From NCBI GenBank assembly GCA_963723595.1, contig CAVRRQ010000002.1, positions 496,001-560,000 of the forward strand: a stretch of 64,000 bases of DNA. Direction: 5' to 3'. Source of the DNA: RYN-230 sp963723595 (lineage in GTDB: Bacteria; Actinomycetota; Actinomycetes; Streptosporangiales; Streptosporangiaceae). Positions 46,001 through 56,006 of this stretch are shown here, in pieces. A model generated the notes under the pieces. That model was not told the origin of the DNA and ran no database searches. It saw only the letters and a list, made by a program, of their open reading frames with translations. The translations under genes were made by a program, and so were the position numbers. Within the stretch, counting starts at the first letter, position 1. Every line of letters begins with the position of its first letter.

Positions 46001-49000
46001 TCACCGAGGAGCTGCGGGCCCCTGGGTCCCCCGTGCTGCCGGTGGAGGAGGAGCCCTGGCAGCTGCACGCGACCACCCGCCAGCCCTTCGGCCGGATGGC
46101 CGCGGAAGCGTTCGAAGACGATCCCGCGGCCACCGGGGTGCTAGCCGTCATCGGCGACCTGGCCGATCCCGACGCCGCTGCCACCCTGGTGACCGCGGCC
46201 CAGGAGGCGGTGGCCGCCGGGACACTGGTCGTGATCACCCCCGCCGCCGGGCTGGCCGGATTCTGCGCGAGCCTGCACGCTGAGCATCCCTCGCTGGGCA
46301 TCACCCTGATCCGCACCGCGAACAGCATGGCCGGCCTGCTCGCGGCACAGCGCTTCGCGGCCGCGGAGGCGGGCCAGTTCCGGGAACTGGTGCTGGACAC
46401 CAGGGGTGAGCCGCGCGATCCGGTCATGGTGGCCGCCCCGGACCGCCCGGCCAGTGACCAGGACGCTGAACCTTCCCGGGCTGGAGAGGCCGGGAGGGCC
46501 GGAGCGGCCGGGGAGTCCGGGAATCCGGAAGCCGATGATCCGGACCTCATCAATCCCGAGGCCATCAATCCGGAGGCCGGGGCTCCGGAAACCAGGGCTC
46601 CGGAAACCAGCGGGCCTGGGACCAGTGATCCCGGGGACGGTAAACCCGAAGACGGTGAACCAGAGGCCGGCGGGTACCGGGAGCCCGCCACGGCTGCGTC
46701 GCCAGGCGCCCTGCCCCGGGGCTCGCTCGGCCCGGCCGACGTCGTCCTGATCAGCGGCGGGGGCACCCGGGACCTGCTGGCCGCCGCCCGCGTGCTGGCC
46801 GGCTGCGGCGCCCGGCTGGTCCTGGCCGGTACGGCCGGCCCCGGCGAGGGGGCCGCCATCAGCATGGGGGTGGCCGTCCTGCGCGGCGCGGGTGCGGACG
46901 TGAGCTACGTGCCGGCCGATCTCTGCGACCCTGACGAGGCCGAGACGACCATCGCCAGCGTGGAGCAGAGGGTCGGCCCGGTGACCGCGGTGGTCCACGC
47001 GGCCAGCACCGGCCCGCTGCGCGAGTGCCTCGCCCTGTCCGGTGATGAACTAGGTGCGCAGATCGCCCGGCAGTCGGACGGGCTCAGCAACGTGCTGGGC
47101 GCGGTCAGCGCGGCCGGCCTCCGCGTGCTGGTCACCGTGGGCACGGTGCCGGCCCGTTACGGCGCGGCCCGGCACTGCGCTCCGGCGCTGGCCGCCTCCG
47201 CGCTGGCCGAGCAGGCCCGCCGGCTGAAGTCCAGCCTGCCTGGCTGCCGGATCCTGCACGCGGACTGGCCCTGGCCCGGCCGCAGCGACCAGGTCCGGGT
47301 GGCTGAGCTGGCCGGTCCCCAGCCGCTAGGCACGGACGACGACGCCGCGGATGAGGTGAGCCGGCTGCTGCTGGCCCTGCTCGCCGGGACCGACACGCCC
47401 GGCCGGGTGGCGATGCATGGCCGCCTGAACGCCACCGCGCCCGGAGAGCCAGGTCCCGGAGACGCCAGCTCCCGGAGAACTGGCCCCCGGAGCAGCGGCA
47501 GCGGGCCCGGACCGGCCCGCGGAGATCCGTGGCCGGTTCCTTACGGCGCCGCGGGTGTACTACCCGGGCGTGGAACTGGTCGCCGACACGGAGATCTCCC
47601 CCCGGACCGACCCGTACCTGGCCGATCACCACATCGACGGCCTTATGGTGCTGCCGCTGGCCATCGCGCTGGAGGCGATGGCCGAGGCAGCGTCGGTGCT
47701 GGCCGGGCGGCCGCTGCGGCGGCTGGCCGGGACCCGGATGGACGCGCCCGTGGTCCTGCTGCCCGGCGACCAGGAAACCACCCTGCGGATCTGCGCGCTG
47801 CGCCGCGCGGGCGCGGTGGAGACCGTGCTGCGCTGCGCGGACAGCGGCTTCCAGGTCGATCATTTCCGGGCCCTGTTCCCGCTGGGGCCGGAGCCGGAGC
47901 CGCCGGCCCGGACCGCCGCGGAGCCGCCGGAACGGCCCGCCGCGCCGCGGCCCGGGCCCGGACTGGGGCTGACGGTGGCCTCCGCGGGCGGGATCGTGGA
48001 CGGCACCGACCTGTACGGGCCGGTGTTCTTCCAGGCCGGGCCGTTCCGCCGGGTCGCGTTCCTGCCCGACGTGACCTCGCGGTCCTGCTCGGCGCTGGTC
48101 CGCGGGGCCGACGACCGGCCATGGTTTGCGGGCTCAGAGCTCAGCGGCGCCCCCGGCACGGACGTGCCGCTGGTCCTGGGCAGCCCGGGGCTGAACGACG
48201 CGGTCATGCACATGCTGCAGGCCTGTGTCCCGCATCGCCGGATGCTCCCGGCCGGGTTCGCCGCGCTCACCGTCTCCGGCGCGGAAGTCCGCGGGGCGGT
48301 GCAGGTCCGGGCCGCGCGGCGAGGGCAGCCCCGCCGGGGCATGGGAGGTGACCGCGGTAGACGCGGCCGGGCATACCGTGCTGGCCGTGTCCGGGTTGCG
48401 GCTGCGGGACGTGGGGCCGCTCGAGGCCGCCGCGCCCTGGCACCCCACCCTGCTCGCGGCCGCGCTGGAAGGCTGGGCGGCGGAGTTCGGCCTCGACCCG
48501 GCGCTCCGGATCACGGTGAGCTGCGGCCAGCCTGGGCAGGACCGGCAGCCCCGGGCGGACGGCGTGCCGTGGCTGGACGCGGCCACCGGGCTCGGCCCGC
48601 TGGCCGGCTACCAGCTGACCGCCCGGGCAAGCATGCCGGTGGCGTGTTACTGGGCTTCCGCCACGGCTGGCCCGCCGGGCAGCCGGCCGGGACCGGTGGT
48701 ACCGCTCCCCGCGGACAGTGCGGACGGCCGCACGGACCGGCGCAATAGCCGCAACGAGAACCAGCCCGGGTCACTGACCCGGCAACTGCGTGAGCGGACC
48801 GGGGAGCCTCCGGACAGGGTCGCGGCGCGGATGCGCGCCATCACCGCGTGCCTCGCGGCGGCCGGGAGGGCGGCGGGAACGCCGCTGACGCTGGGCCCGT
48901 CCCGGGACGCGGGCTGGGTTCAGGTGGAGGCGGGGACGGCCACGGTGGCCTGCACGATCACGGCCATCGAAGGAATCCGCGGGCCAGTTGTGCTCGCGCT

Positions 49001-49235
49001 GGCCACCTGGCCTGCCGCGATCCACGACGCGGCCGGCGATGCGGCCAGGTTCACCGGGTACGGCGCCCAGCCCGCGGCGCGACGATCCCGGGTCAGCGGC
49101 CGGGGCGCTTCGGCCGCGGTGCCCGCCGGGCCCGGCTCAATCACCCGGCACCGCATCAGTCGCCCGGACCACAGGCACCGGGCCGGCGGCCGCCGGGCGG
49201 CAGCACCAGCAGACCAGCCGGTCACGGGTCCCTGA
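43079..49235 (+). pseudogene. PKS-like megasynthase (KS-AT-KR-DH-unknown) with degenerate active sites and frame breaks
   Basis: About 2050 residues if the frames are joined (breaks near 43998, 44080, 47540 and 48320). Ketosynthase (43150-44500): the nucleophile context reads VDTAHSSS, His for Cys, and the first His motif is EGDGRGT, Asp for His; GSVKANIGHTKAA keeps the second His. Acyltransferase (44850-45600): ALGHGVGE has Gly for the active Ser. Ketoreductase (46730-47330): VHAAS is kept but the Gly-rich loop and Ser/Tyr are not. Dehydratase (47555-48200): YYPGVELVADTEI and the His in ADHHIDG. The C-terminus is unassigned. No acyl-carrier domain is seen. Domain order recalls PUFA/enediyne-type synthases. 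No other biosynthetic gene is adjacent. Confidence 0.75.
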
Positions 49236-49283
49236 ACGCCGGGCGGGCGAGCGCCAGGGGCACGAGCTCAGTAAGCCGGCAGG

Positions 49284-49433
49284 TCAGAGCTTGGTCAGCT
49301 TGGTGTACGGGGCGGCGATCCGCTCCTGCTGAGTGCCGAAGTCCACGAAGACGCCGGACTCGTCGGCGGTGAGGACCCGGCCGAGGCCATAGCGGTCGTG
49401 GGTGACCTGGTCCCCCGCGGCGAATTCCTTCAC
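49284..49433 (-). CDS. Small conserved protein with a CarD-like (SH3-type) fold pattern
   Basis: VKEFAAGDQVTHDRYGLGRV to QERIAAPYTKLTKL is a short beta-rich module seen in small actinobacterial proteins; it resembles the RNA-polymerase-binding half of CarD but lacks the DNA-binding part. GTG 49433 gives 49 residues. A better N-terminus, MKPARAATRRYLPG from ATG 49507, exists one frame off and would join with a one-base shift near 49465. Function unknown. Confidence 0.6.
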   Translation of the reverse strand: MKEFAAGDQVTHDRYGLGRVLTADESGVFVDFGTQQERIAAPYTKLTKL

Positions 49434-49642
49434 CGGGCGGAAACCGGGGGGTTGTTGAAGGGACTTCCGGGCAGGTAACGCCGGGTCGCGGCGCGGGCTG
49501 GTTTCATCTCTACAAGTATGGACCCCGCAGCTAGCCCGCCGCAGGCGCACCGGCCACTCAGCTGCGATAACCACGCACGTGTCACGCCGGATTGAAGACG
49601 TTCCATCACGCATAAGGACTTAGCTGGTCACACGGCGTGTCG

Positions 49643-51090
49643 TCAGGCGGCCGGCTCGGTGGCCGCCGGGGTCCGTCCGGCCCGCCAGGCGGCCTCGGCC
49701 TCCCCCATCGGCGTCGTGGGCGGCCCCTGGATGAACGGCCAGATCTCCTCGGCGATGCCGCGCCAGTCCGCCGTGGCGGTGAGCTCGCCCAGGATCGCGA
49801 ACAGCCCCAGGTTGATGCGCTGCAGGATGACGTAGGACCGCGGCACGCTCACCCACTGGGCCAGCGGGCTGCGCACGTCGAAGAAGCGGCGCACCACGGC
49901 GGAGGCGTAGTCCCCGGTCATGGTCCGCGGCCCCGGCCGGCGGACCGTGTCGTAGAACACCGCCATGTGCTCGACCACGGTCTCGGTGCTCAGCGGGGCG
50001 TCCGGCGCGCAGGAAGCCCGCGTCGCACCATGCCGGCCCGGAAGCCTTCCGGATCGTGCTCCACGCACAGGTAGCGGACCATGTCCACGAGCGGCCGCAG
50101 CTCCTCCGGGCTGAAGTGCTTGACCAGGCCGAAGTCGAGGAACGTCACGCGGCCGCCACCGTGGAAGAGGTAGTTGCCGGGATGCGGGTCGCCGTTGAAG
50201 GCGTGCAGGTCATAGAGGCTGCGGAAGGTGAACCGGTAGATCGTCTCCGCCGCGAGGTCTCGCTCATGCTGGGACCACTGGGCCAGCTCGGCGAAGCGGG
50301 CGCCGTCGGCCAGCTCACTGGTCACCACGCGCTGGGTGGACAGCTCGTCGATGATCTTCGGCACTCCGATCGTGGGATGCCCGTCGTAGTACGCCGCCAC
50401 CAGCCGCTGGTTCTCCGCTTCCCGCCGGTAGTCCAGCTCTTCCAGAACCCGGTCGCGCAGTTCCTCGATGAGCCCGTCCACGTCCTGGGCCGGCGCGGTG
50501 ATACGCAGCATCCGGCGCAGCAGCGCGACGTTGCCCAGGTCCGCCGCGATGGTCTCGGCGATGCCCGGGTACTGAACCTTGACCGCGACCGCGCGGCCGT
50601 CGTGGGTGATCGCCCGGTGCACCTGCCCGATGGACGCGGCCGCGATTGGCTCGGGGTCCCAGCGGGCGAACGCCTCCTCGGGCGGCAGGCCCAGCTCCGC
50701 GCGGATGACGCCCGCGGCGAGGTCCGCGCTCATCGGCGGGACGCTGTCCTGCAGCCGGCTGAGCGTGCGGCGGACGGCGGGTGACAGGCCGTCGTCCACG
50801 TAGCTGGCCATCTGGCCGATCTTCATCAGGACGCCTTTCATCGCGCCCAGGGTGGTGGCCACGTCCTCGGCGGTCTGCAGGGCGAGATCGTTGCGGAGCT
50901 GCTGGCGGTGCTCGCCGGCCGCGGCGAACAGGCGCGGCGCGCTGCCCGCGTAGCGCAGGCCGCCACGGATCACCAGCTGCACCGCGGCCCGGCCGCGGGT
51001 CAGCCGCAGCCTCCCGACCCGGCGGGCCAGGACGGCCAGCCCAGCGAGTCCCGCGGCCATCGAGATCGCGGCGACCAGCTTCTTGTTCAC
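49643..51090 (-). CDS. ABC1/AarF (UbiB-like) atypical kinase, frame broken near 50005
   Basis: Protein-kinase-like ATPase of the ABC1 family. The N-terminal signal-like helix (LVAAISMAAGLAGLAVLA) is followed by the family motif MKGVLMKIGQMASYVDD, the Ala-rich nucleotide loop AAASIGQVHRA, Lys in VAVKVQYPG, and catalytic NGDPHPGNYLFH and FLDFGLVKHF. The C-terminal 125 residues (APLSTETVVEHMAVFYDTV to the stop) are in another frame. Restored length is about 480 residues, normal. GTG 51090 follows the DUF2236 gene directly, and that pairing is common in actinobacteria. Confidence 0.85.
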
Positions 51091-51994
51091 GCGGGTCCGC
51101 GCCGCACGCGACCCGCAGCGCGATCCGCTGGCGGGCCTCGAGGACGCCGGGTTCGGCGAGGAACACCGTGTCGAGCACCCCGAGCGCCTGGTGGATCCCG
51201 GCCCGGCGCTCGTCGGTCATCGGCGGCGTCGGCGGGGGGTACCCGTACATGTCGCGCGCCCAGCCGGGCAGCGCGGCGACGGCGGCGTCCCGCACGTCCA
51301 GCCAGATCTCCGCCATGTCCTCGTCCAGCCCGGGCGGGTCAAGCAGGTAGGCCATGGACTCGCGGGCCGCGGGCGTGCAGCGCAGCTCGGGGCGGACCGA
51401 CGTGATGTAGGCGTCGAGGTCCGCGGTGCTGGCCGGGACGAGCTCGCGGGGCACGCCCACCAGCTCGGCCTCGGTCACCATCTCGGCCACGAAGCGGTCG
51501 GCGTCGGGCGCCGGAAGCGGCGTCCCGAACAGCGCGGCCGCGGCGATCCCGGAGTCCACGAACGTGGCGTGCACCCAGAGCAGCAGAGCGGGATCACTGG
51601 CGATGTAGGCCTGCCCGGTGACGCTGTCCACGCCCCGGACGTGCTCGTGGATGCGGCGCACCCGGGCGGCGACCCGCTCCGCCGAGCCGCGGTCGCCGAA
51701 CGTCACCGTGGCCAGGTAGGCGTGAGTGGCGGCCAGCCGTCCGACCGGATCCTGGCGCCAGTCGCTGTGCTGGTCCACGCCGGCCATGGCCAGCGGGTGC
51801 AGCGCCTGCAGGTGCAGCGCCCGGAGCCCGGCCACGGGGCTGGACAGGTCGGCACTCACCCGCCAGGCGACGCTCCTCGGACCAAAGAAACCCTCGTCGG
51901 CCGGGTGCTCGGGGATGCTCGACGCATACGCCGCCGCCGAGCGGGAGACCAGGCCAGCGGCGGCCGCGTACGGGTCCGCCGTCACCGGGTTCAC
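51089..51994 (-). CDS. DUF2236 (MpaB-like oxygenase) family protein, 3' end uncertain
   Basis: Heme-associated oxygenase family (latex-clearing/MpaB type). Family features: RVSADLSSPVAGLRALHLQALHPLAMAGVDQHS near the start, VHEHVRG-like RRIHEHVRGVD, and LLLWVHATFVDS with conserved His residues. The homologous part ends where the kinase gene starts; the frame then runs on without a stop to 50315 in sequence that is clearly kinase shadow, so a base is probably missing or added near 51095. GTG 51994 start. Substrate unknown. Confidence 0.82.
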
Positions 51995-52361
51995 CCCGGG
52001 ACGGCCGGCGGCGGCGGCTGGGGTCGCTCAGCCGGGCGGCCTTGACTGTGCAACGTCCTCATACCACTCAAAAGTACCCACCCCGCAGCATGTTCCCGAC
52101 GCGCAGGGCAGGCGGAGCGGAGCCCGGCGCGCCACGATGGGGCTGGCGCGCGGCGGCACACCCGCCCCACTGGTGTGCCCACGTGACCCGCCGGCCAGGA
52201 CGGCCACACGGCACGCACTCACCCCCCGGGGACTAAAACCGCAGGCTCGCGGGCGGGGCTGGCTCAAAGTGAGAACCACCCGTCTACCACGCGGAGGTAC
52301 GCATTGTGCAATGGCCCGCGCAGTTTGCCGGCCTCGTGCGTTTCCTGCGAAGGAGCAGCCG
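51995..52361. other. Divergent control region of 367 bp, no gene seen
   Basis: Lies between the DUF2236 gene (minus) and the acetate transporter (plus). Open frames here are poor. AAGGAG at about 52350 is the transporter RBS. No confident promoter. Confidence 0.45.
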
Positions 52362-53030
52362 ATGACCGAACTCGAAGCATCCACCAGTAACTCTGCCGGA
52401 TCCGCCTCCGCCACAGAAACGGAAATCGCGGGGGACCCGGTCCCCGTGCTGGCGCCCCTGGCCGGCGACCCGGCCATGCTGGGCCTGCCGAGCTTCATCG
52501 TGGGGTCGGTCGCCCTGGGCCTGGTCCTGGTAGGCGTGGTGCCGCCCACGGCGGTCGGCGCCTCCCTGCCCATCATCCTGGCGGCCACCTCGGCCGGATT
52601 GTTCATCGCCACGATCTGGAGCGCGGCCATCGGCCAGAGCGCCGTGGCCAGCATCTTCGGCATCTTTTCCGGGTTCTGGCTGAGCTACGCGGTGCTCGTG
52701 CTCGGGCTCATCCGCGGCTGGTTCGGCATCACCGCCCTGGCCGCTGCCTCCACCCAGGAGCTGTTCCTGATCTCCTGGCTGGTCATCGTCGTGGTACTCA
52801 CCCTGGCCACGCTCCGGCTGCCGCTCGCCTTCACGCTGATCTTCGTGCTGGTGGACGTGGCCCTGCTGCTGGTGCTGCTCGGCACCGAGGAAGCCTCGAC
52901 CGGCCTGCTGAAGACCGGCGGCTACGTCGTGCTGGCCTTCGCCGCGGTCGGGGTCTACGTCTTCTACGGCGCGGCCTCGCTGGCCACCGGCGGCAAAGGC
53001 GTGAACCTCGGCAAGCCCATCCAGAGCTGA
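52362..53030 (+). CDS. Acetate uptake transporter, GPR1/FUN34/YaaH (SatP) family
   Basis: Six-helix plasma-membrane carrier for acetate and small monocarboxylates. After 35 hydrophilic residues come GDPAMLGLPSFIVGSVALG (the family N-P-x-P-like region), then six hydrophobic helices, with FGIFSGFWLSYAVLVLG and STQELFLISWLVI. Length 222 residues. AAGGAG lies 7 bp before the ATG. The Asn of the NPAP motif is Asp here (GDPAML). Single gene. Confidence 0.88.
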   Translation: MTELEASTSNSAGSASATETEIAGDPVPVLAPLAGDPAMLGLPSFIVGSVALGLVLVGVVPPTAVGASLPIILAATSAGLFIATIWSAAIGQSAVASIFGIFSGFWLSYAVLVLGLIRGWFGITALAAASTQELFLISWLVIVVVLTLATLRLPLAFTLIFVLVDVALLLVLLGTEEASTGLLKTGGYVVLAFAAVGVYVFYGAASLATGGKGVNLGKPIQS

Positions 53031-53183
53031 TCACGCAGGCGCTGCTCGCCGGGGGCGACTCCCCGGGTAGCACGCCGGCGGCTCGCGGGTGCCGCTGGCC
53101 GGACTACGGGCGCGGCTGCCGGCGAGCAGAGCGCGCGCAGCAGGCGTGCCCCGCTCGCCAGGCGTATTTGCCGGTGAGGGGAG

Positions 53184-53323
53184 GCGCGCCGCGGCGTGTC
53201 TCTCCGGCCGGCGAATGGCGGGGGGTCCAGGGGGTCGTCCCCCCGGACAAGCAGAGCGGCGCGCCGCAGGCGTGTCTCTCCGGCAGCGAATGGCGGGGGG
53301 TCCAGGGGGTCGTCCCCCCGGAC
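53184..53323. repeat. Tandem pair of 65-bp repeats
   Basis: Two nearly identical 65-bp units (53184-53248 and 53259-53323) separated by 10 bp. Each starts GCGCGCCGC, contains GTGTCTCTCCGG and ends with a G6/C6 box (TGGCGGGGGGTCCAGGGGG and its CCCCCC partner). The G/C box is shared with the structured repeats at 3184 and 11225, in the same orientation; the front half is different. They occupy most of the 312-bp gap between the transporter and the sirtuin gene. Confidence 0.85.
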
Positions 53324-53342
53324 AGTAGGGCACCATGGAAGC

Positions 53343-54225
53343 GTGACTGAGGCTGCCGCTGACCCCGAGGGACTTTCCGGACGGCCGCCGGCCTGGCGGA
53401 GGTCCGGCGGATTCCGTTAGGGAAATTGCGGGTCTGGTCGGGGCGGGCGGGGTCGTCGTGCTGAGCGGGGCGGGGCTGTCCACCGAGTCCGGCATCCCGG
53501 ACTACCGCGGGCCGACCGGGCTGGCCCGGCGGGCCGAGCCGATGACCTACCAGACGTTCACCGGCGCCCCCGCGGCCCGGCAGCGGTACTGGGCGCGCAG
53601 TCACCTGGGCTGGCGGCACATCGCCCGGGCCGTCCCGAACCAGGGGCACCGCGCCGTGGCCGAGCTGCAGCGGAGCGGGCTGCTCGGCGGGATCATCACC
53701 CAGAACGTGGACGGGCTGCACCAGCAGGGCGGCGCGCGGGACGTCATCGAGCTGCACGGCAGCCTCAGCCGGGTCATCTGTCTCGGCTGCGGGGAGCGGA
53801 CGCCGCGCGCCCAGCTGGATCAGCGGCTGCGCGCCGCGAACCCCGCCTGGGACGCCCAGGCCCGGCAGGTCAACCCGGACGGCGACGCGGTGCTGGACGA
53901 CGGGGCCACGGATCACTTCCAGGTCGTGGACTGCCTGCGCTGCGCGGGCGCACTCAAGCCCGACGTGATCTTCTTCGGCGAGAACGTGCCGCCGGGCCGG
54001 GTCGCCGACTGCTACGCACTGGTCAGTGCGGCGCGAGCGCTGCTGGTTCTCGGTTCCTCGCTGACCGTGATGTCGGGCTACCGCTTTGTCCGGCACGCGG
54101 CGAAGCTCGGCATCCCTGTCGCGATCATCAACCAGGGCGCGACCCGCGGGGACGCCCAGGCCACGCTCACCCTGGATGCCCCGCTGGGCCCGGCGCTGAC
54201 CGCTCTTACCACCGGGTGCCGGTGA
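53343..54225 (+). CDS. Sirtuin (SIR2) NAD-dependent protein deacylase, frame shift near 53435
   Basis: Removes acyl groups from lysines using NAD. Motifs: GAGLSTESGIPDYRG (NAD loop), TQNVDGLHQQ, catalytic His in ELHGSLSRV, zinc Cys pairs CLGC and CLRC, and VLGSSLTVMSGYRF. The beta-strand before the Gly-rich loop (EIAGLVGAGGVVVLSGAG) begins upstream of the first in-frame GTG (53458). GTG 53343 starts VTEAAADPEG one frame off, so I place the gene start there with a one-base break near 53435. Mature length about 293 residues. Convergent with the LON gene. Confidence 0.87.
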
Positions 54226-54242
54226 CCGGGCCGCCGCGAGGA

Positions 54243-54912
54243 TCAGTTCGGGCTGTACGGGCGTATTGCGCAGGTCGGGGGCGGGCGTGGCGGTCAGCGA
54301 GCGCAGCATCGTCGTCTCCCGGGCCAGCAGTGCGCGCTCGGCACCGAGCCGCTGCTCCGCGTCCGGTTCGGCCAGCAACTGCTGGCGGACCGGCAGGTCG
54401 AGGATCATTGACGCGGCCACCAGGTAGGACAGCAGCAACGGCTCATCCGGCAGTTCGGGCGCGGTGACCTCGACGCTTTCCTGGCTGGCCAGGGCCTCGA
54501 CGTAGCCGCGGAAGCCGCGCTGCACCGCCTGCGCCGCGAGCCCGGCGGCCGCCTCGTCGCCGACCTCCTCGTCGAGCAGCTCCACCTCGCCCTGCAGGTA
54601 CGGCTGCGTGTCGTCGAGCGACACCAGCCGGAACCGCTGGGTGCCCAGGGTGACCAGGTGGAACCCGCCGTCTTCCTGCTCGGCTACCTCGCGCAGCGTC
54701 GCGGTGCAGCCGATCTCGTGCAGCGCAGAGATCCCGTCCACGCCGGTTTCCCGGCCCTTGCGGATCGCGATGACGCCGAACCGCCGGGGTTCCGGCCCGT
54801 CCAGCAGGTCATGGACGAGCTGCCGGTACCGCTCTTCGAAGATGTTCAGCGGGAGCAGCAATCCCGGGTAGAGGACGGTACCGAGCGGGAACAGGGGCAG
54901 CGTCTCGCTCAT
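54243..54912 (-). CDS. LON substrate-binding domain protein
   Basis: Stand-alone N-terminal domain of the Lon protease family, with no ATPase or protease part. MSETLPLFPLGTVLYPGLLLPLNIFE, GVIAIRKGRE and GCTATLREV are typical, as is the helical C-terminus. The protein should end QPN at about 54243, as relatives do; one extra G after CAGCCC lets the frame run on into the antisense of the sirtuin gene. Length about 222 residues. Function unknown, probably peptide binding. Confidence 0.85.
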
Positions 54913-54982
54913 GAATGGAGACTATGCGCCGAATGACCTGCGGGCCAGCCGGGGAGAAGGCGGATGGCGGCGGGCGGGACAC

Positions 54983-55792
54983 TCACCGCGCGCTCAGCAC
55001 CGTGAGCAGGGCGAGCAGGATCGTCGCGCTGGCGGTCAGGCCGTGCCCGATCGGGACGATGATGCGCAGACCACCCCACGGCCGCCGCGGCGGCCCGGGC
55101 TCTGGAGCCGGCGGGCCGGGGCGGGAGCGGGACGCCTGGGCCGTCCACACGGTCAGCGTGGCCATGCCGAGCCCGATCACGGCCAGCAGGACACCCACGG
55201 CCAGCCAGGCCAGCCCGGTCCACCCGGTGGCCAGGTAGCCGATCCAGACCAGCAGTCCGGTGCTGGCCGCGCCGGTGTGCCCGAGGGTGACCGCGGGAGC
55301 CAGCCGGCCACGGCCGGCCCGCGGGCGCAGGCCGCCGTGCCTGATCCAGCGCACCAGCATGAAGGCCCCGCTGCCCACGGTGAGTAGCCACGCCGCGAGC
55401 GTGACCAGGCCATCCGCCCCGCCGCCTGCCGGGGCGGCCCGGGATGGAGCCGGGCGGCCCCCGCCGGGCCGGGCCGGTGCCGCAGGCCGGGGCAGGGACT
55501 CGATCAGCCTGGCCAGCCGGGCTCCGGCGATGGCCGCGCCCCGCCGCCAGGCCACCTTGTGACGGCCGGCGCCCGCCACGTCGAACACGGCCCGCCCCAG
55601 GGCGAGGTTCAGCTGAGCCCGGTGCAGGCCGCGGCATCCGGCGGGGAGGGTGGCCGGCGTGACGTGATGAGCGATGGCCTGCACCGCAGCGGCGGTGCAC
55701 GCGGGGACCGATCCACGCTGGGCCGGGGCGCCACCGGCCGCGCAGGCGGTGGCCAGCACGGCTATCACCAGCAATACGGCGGCCCGTCTCAC
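54983..55792 (-). CDS. Lipoprotein with four C-terminal membrane helices, function unknown
   Basis: GTG 55792 gives a signal peptide with lipobox (VLATAC), so Cys about 17 would be lipidated. A soluble part with LPAGCRGLHRAQLNLALGR follows, then a Pro/Arg/Ala linker and four hydrophobic helices (about 145-265) with conserved-looking His in LGHTGAAS and IGHGLTAS. The two His in facing helices could hold a metal or heme, but that is a guess. 269 residues. I do not recognise the family. Confidence 0.6.
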   Translation of the reverse strand: MRRAAVLLVIAVLATACAAGGAPAQRGSVPACTAAAVQAIAHHVTPATLPAGCRGLHRAQLNLALGRAVFDVAGAGRHKVAWRRGAAIAGARLARLIESLPRPAAPARPGGGRPAPSRAAPAGGGADGLVTLAAWLLTVGSGAFMLVRWIRHGGLRPRAGRGRLAPAVTLGHTGAASTGLLVWIGYLATGWTGLAWLAVGVLLAVIGLGMATLTVWTAQASRSRPGPPAPEPGPPRRPWGGLRIIVPIGHGLTASATILLALLTVLSAR

Positions 55793-55948
55793 GCACCTCA
55801 GCGTATCCGCCGCGGCCAGGAGGCAGTAAGGAGACCGGAAGGGGGAATTCCGGGCCCAAGTTTTTCGGCCCGGTCCGCAGCCGGCCGGGACTGAGCACGG
55901 AGACCGCCATGAAAGTTTCATCAGCCGATATTACTATCCAGTATCTAA

Positions 55949-55977
55949 TTGACACTGAACCGGTTAAGTGATGACAT
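55949..55977 (+). promoter_or_regulatory. Candidate promoter of the secreted lysozyme-fold gene
   Basis: A perfect -35 TTGACA (55949-55954), 17-bp spacer and TGACAT (55972-55977) lie in a markedly AT-rich stretch (about 55908-55982), 30 bp upstream of the start codon. Confidence 0.6.
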
Positions 55978-56006
55978 ATGGCCACGTCGGAGAAATAGAG
56001 GCTCAC

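Noticed and set aside
43079..49235. Functional enediyne or PUFA synthase
   Set aside because: Domain order is reminiscent, but the KS Cys and AT Ser are replaced, no carrier domain is visible and no tailoring genes flank it.
50315..51088. C-terminal extension of the DUF2236 protein
   Set aside because: This part is an out-of-frame shadow of the well-conserved ABC1 kinase; the stop was probably lost by a one-base error.
53184..53323. CRISPR-like array
   Set aside because: Only two 65-bp units with a 10-bp spacer, no cas genes, and the repeat contains long G and C runs.
53104..54242. Long C-terminal extension of the LON-domain protein
   Set aside because: It is antisense to the conserved sirtuin gene, and one extra G explains the loss of the normal stop.
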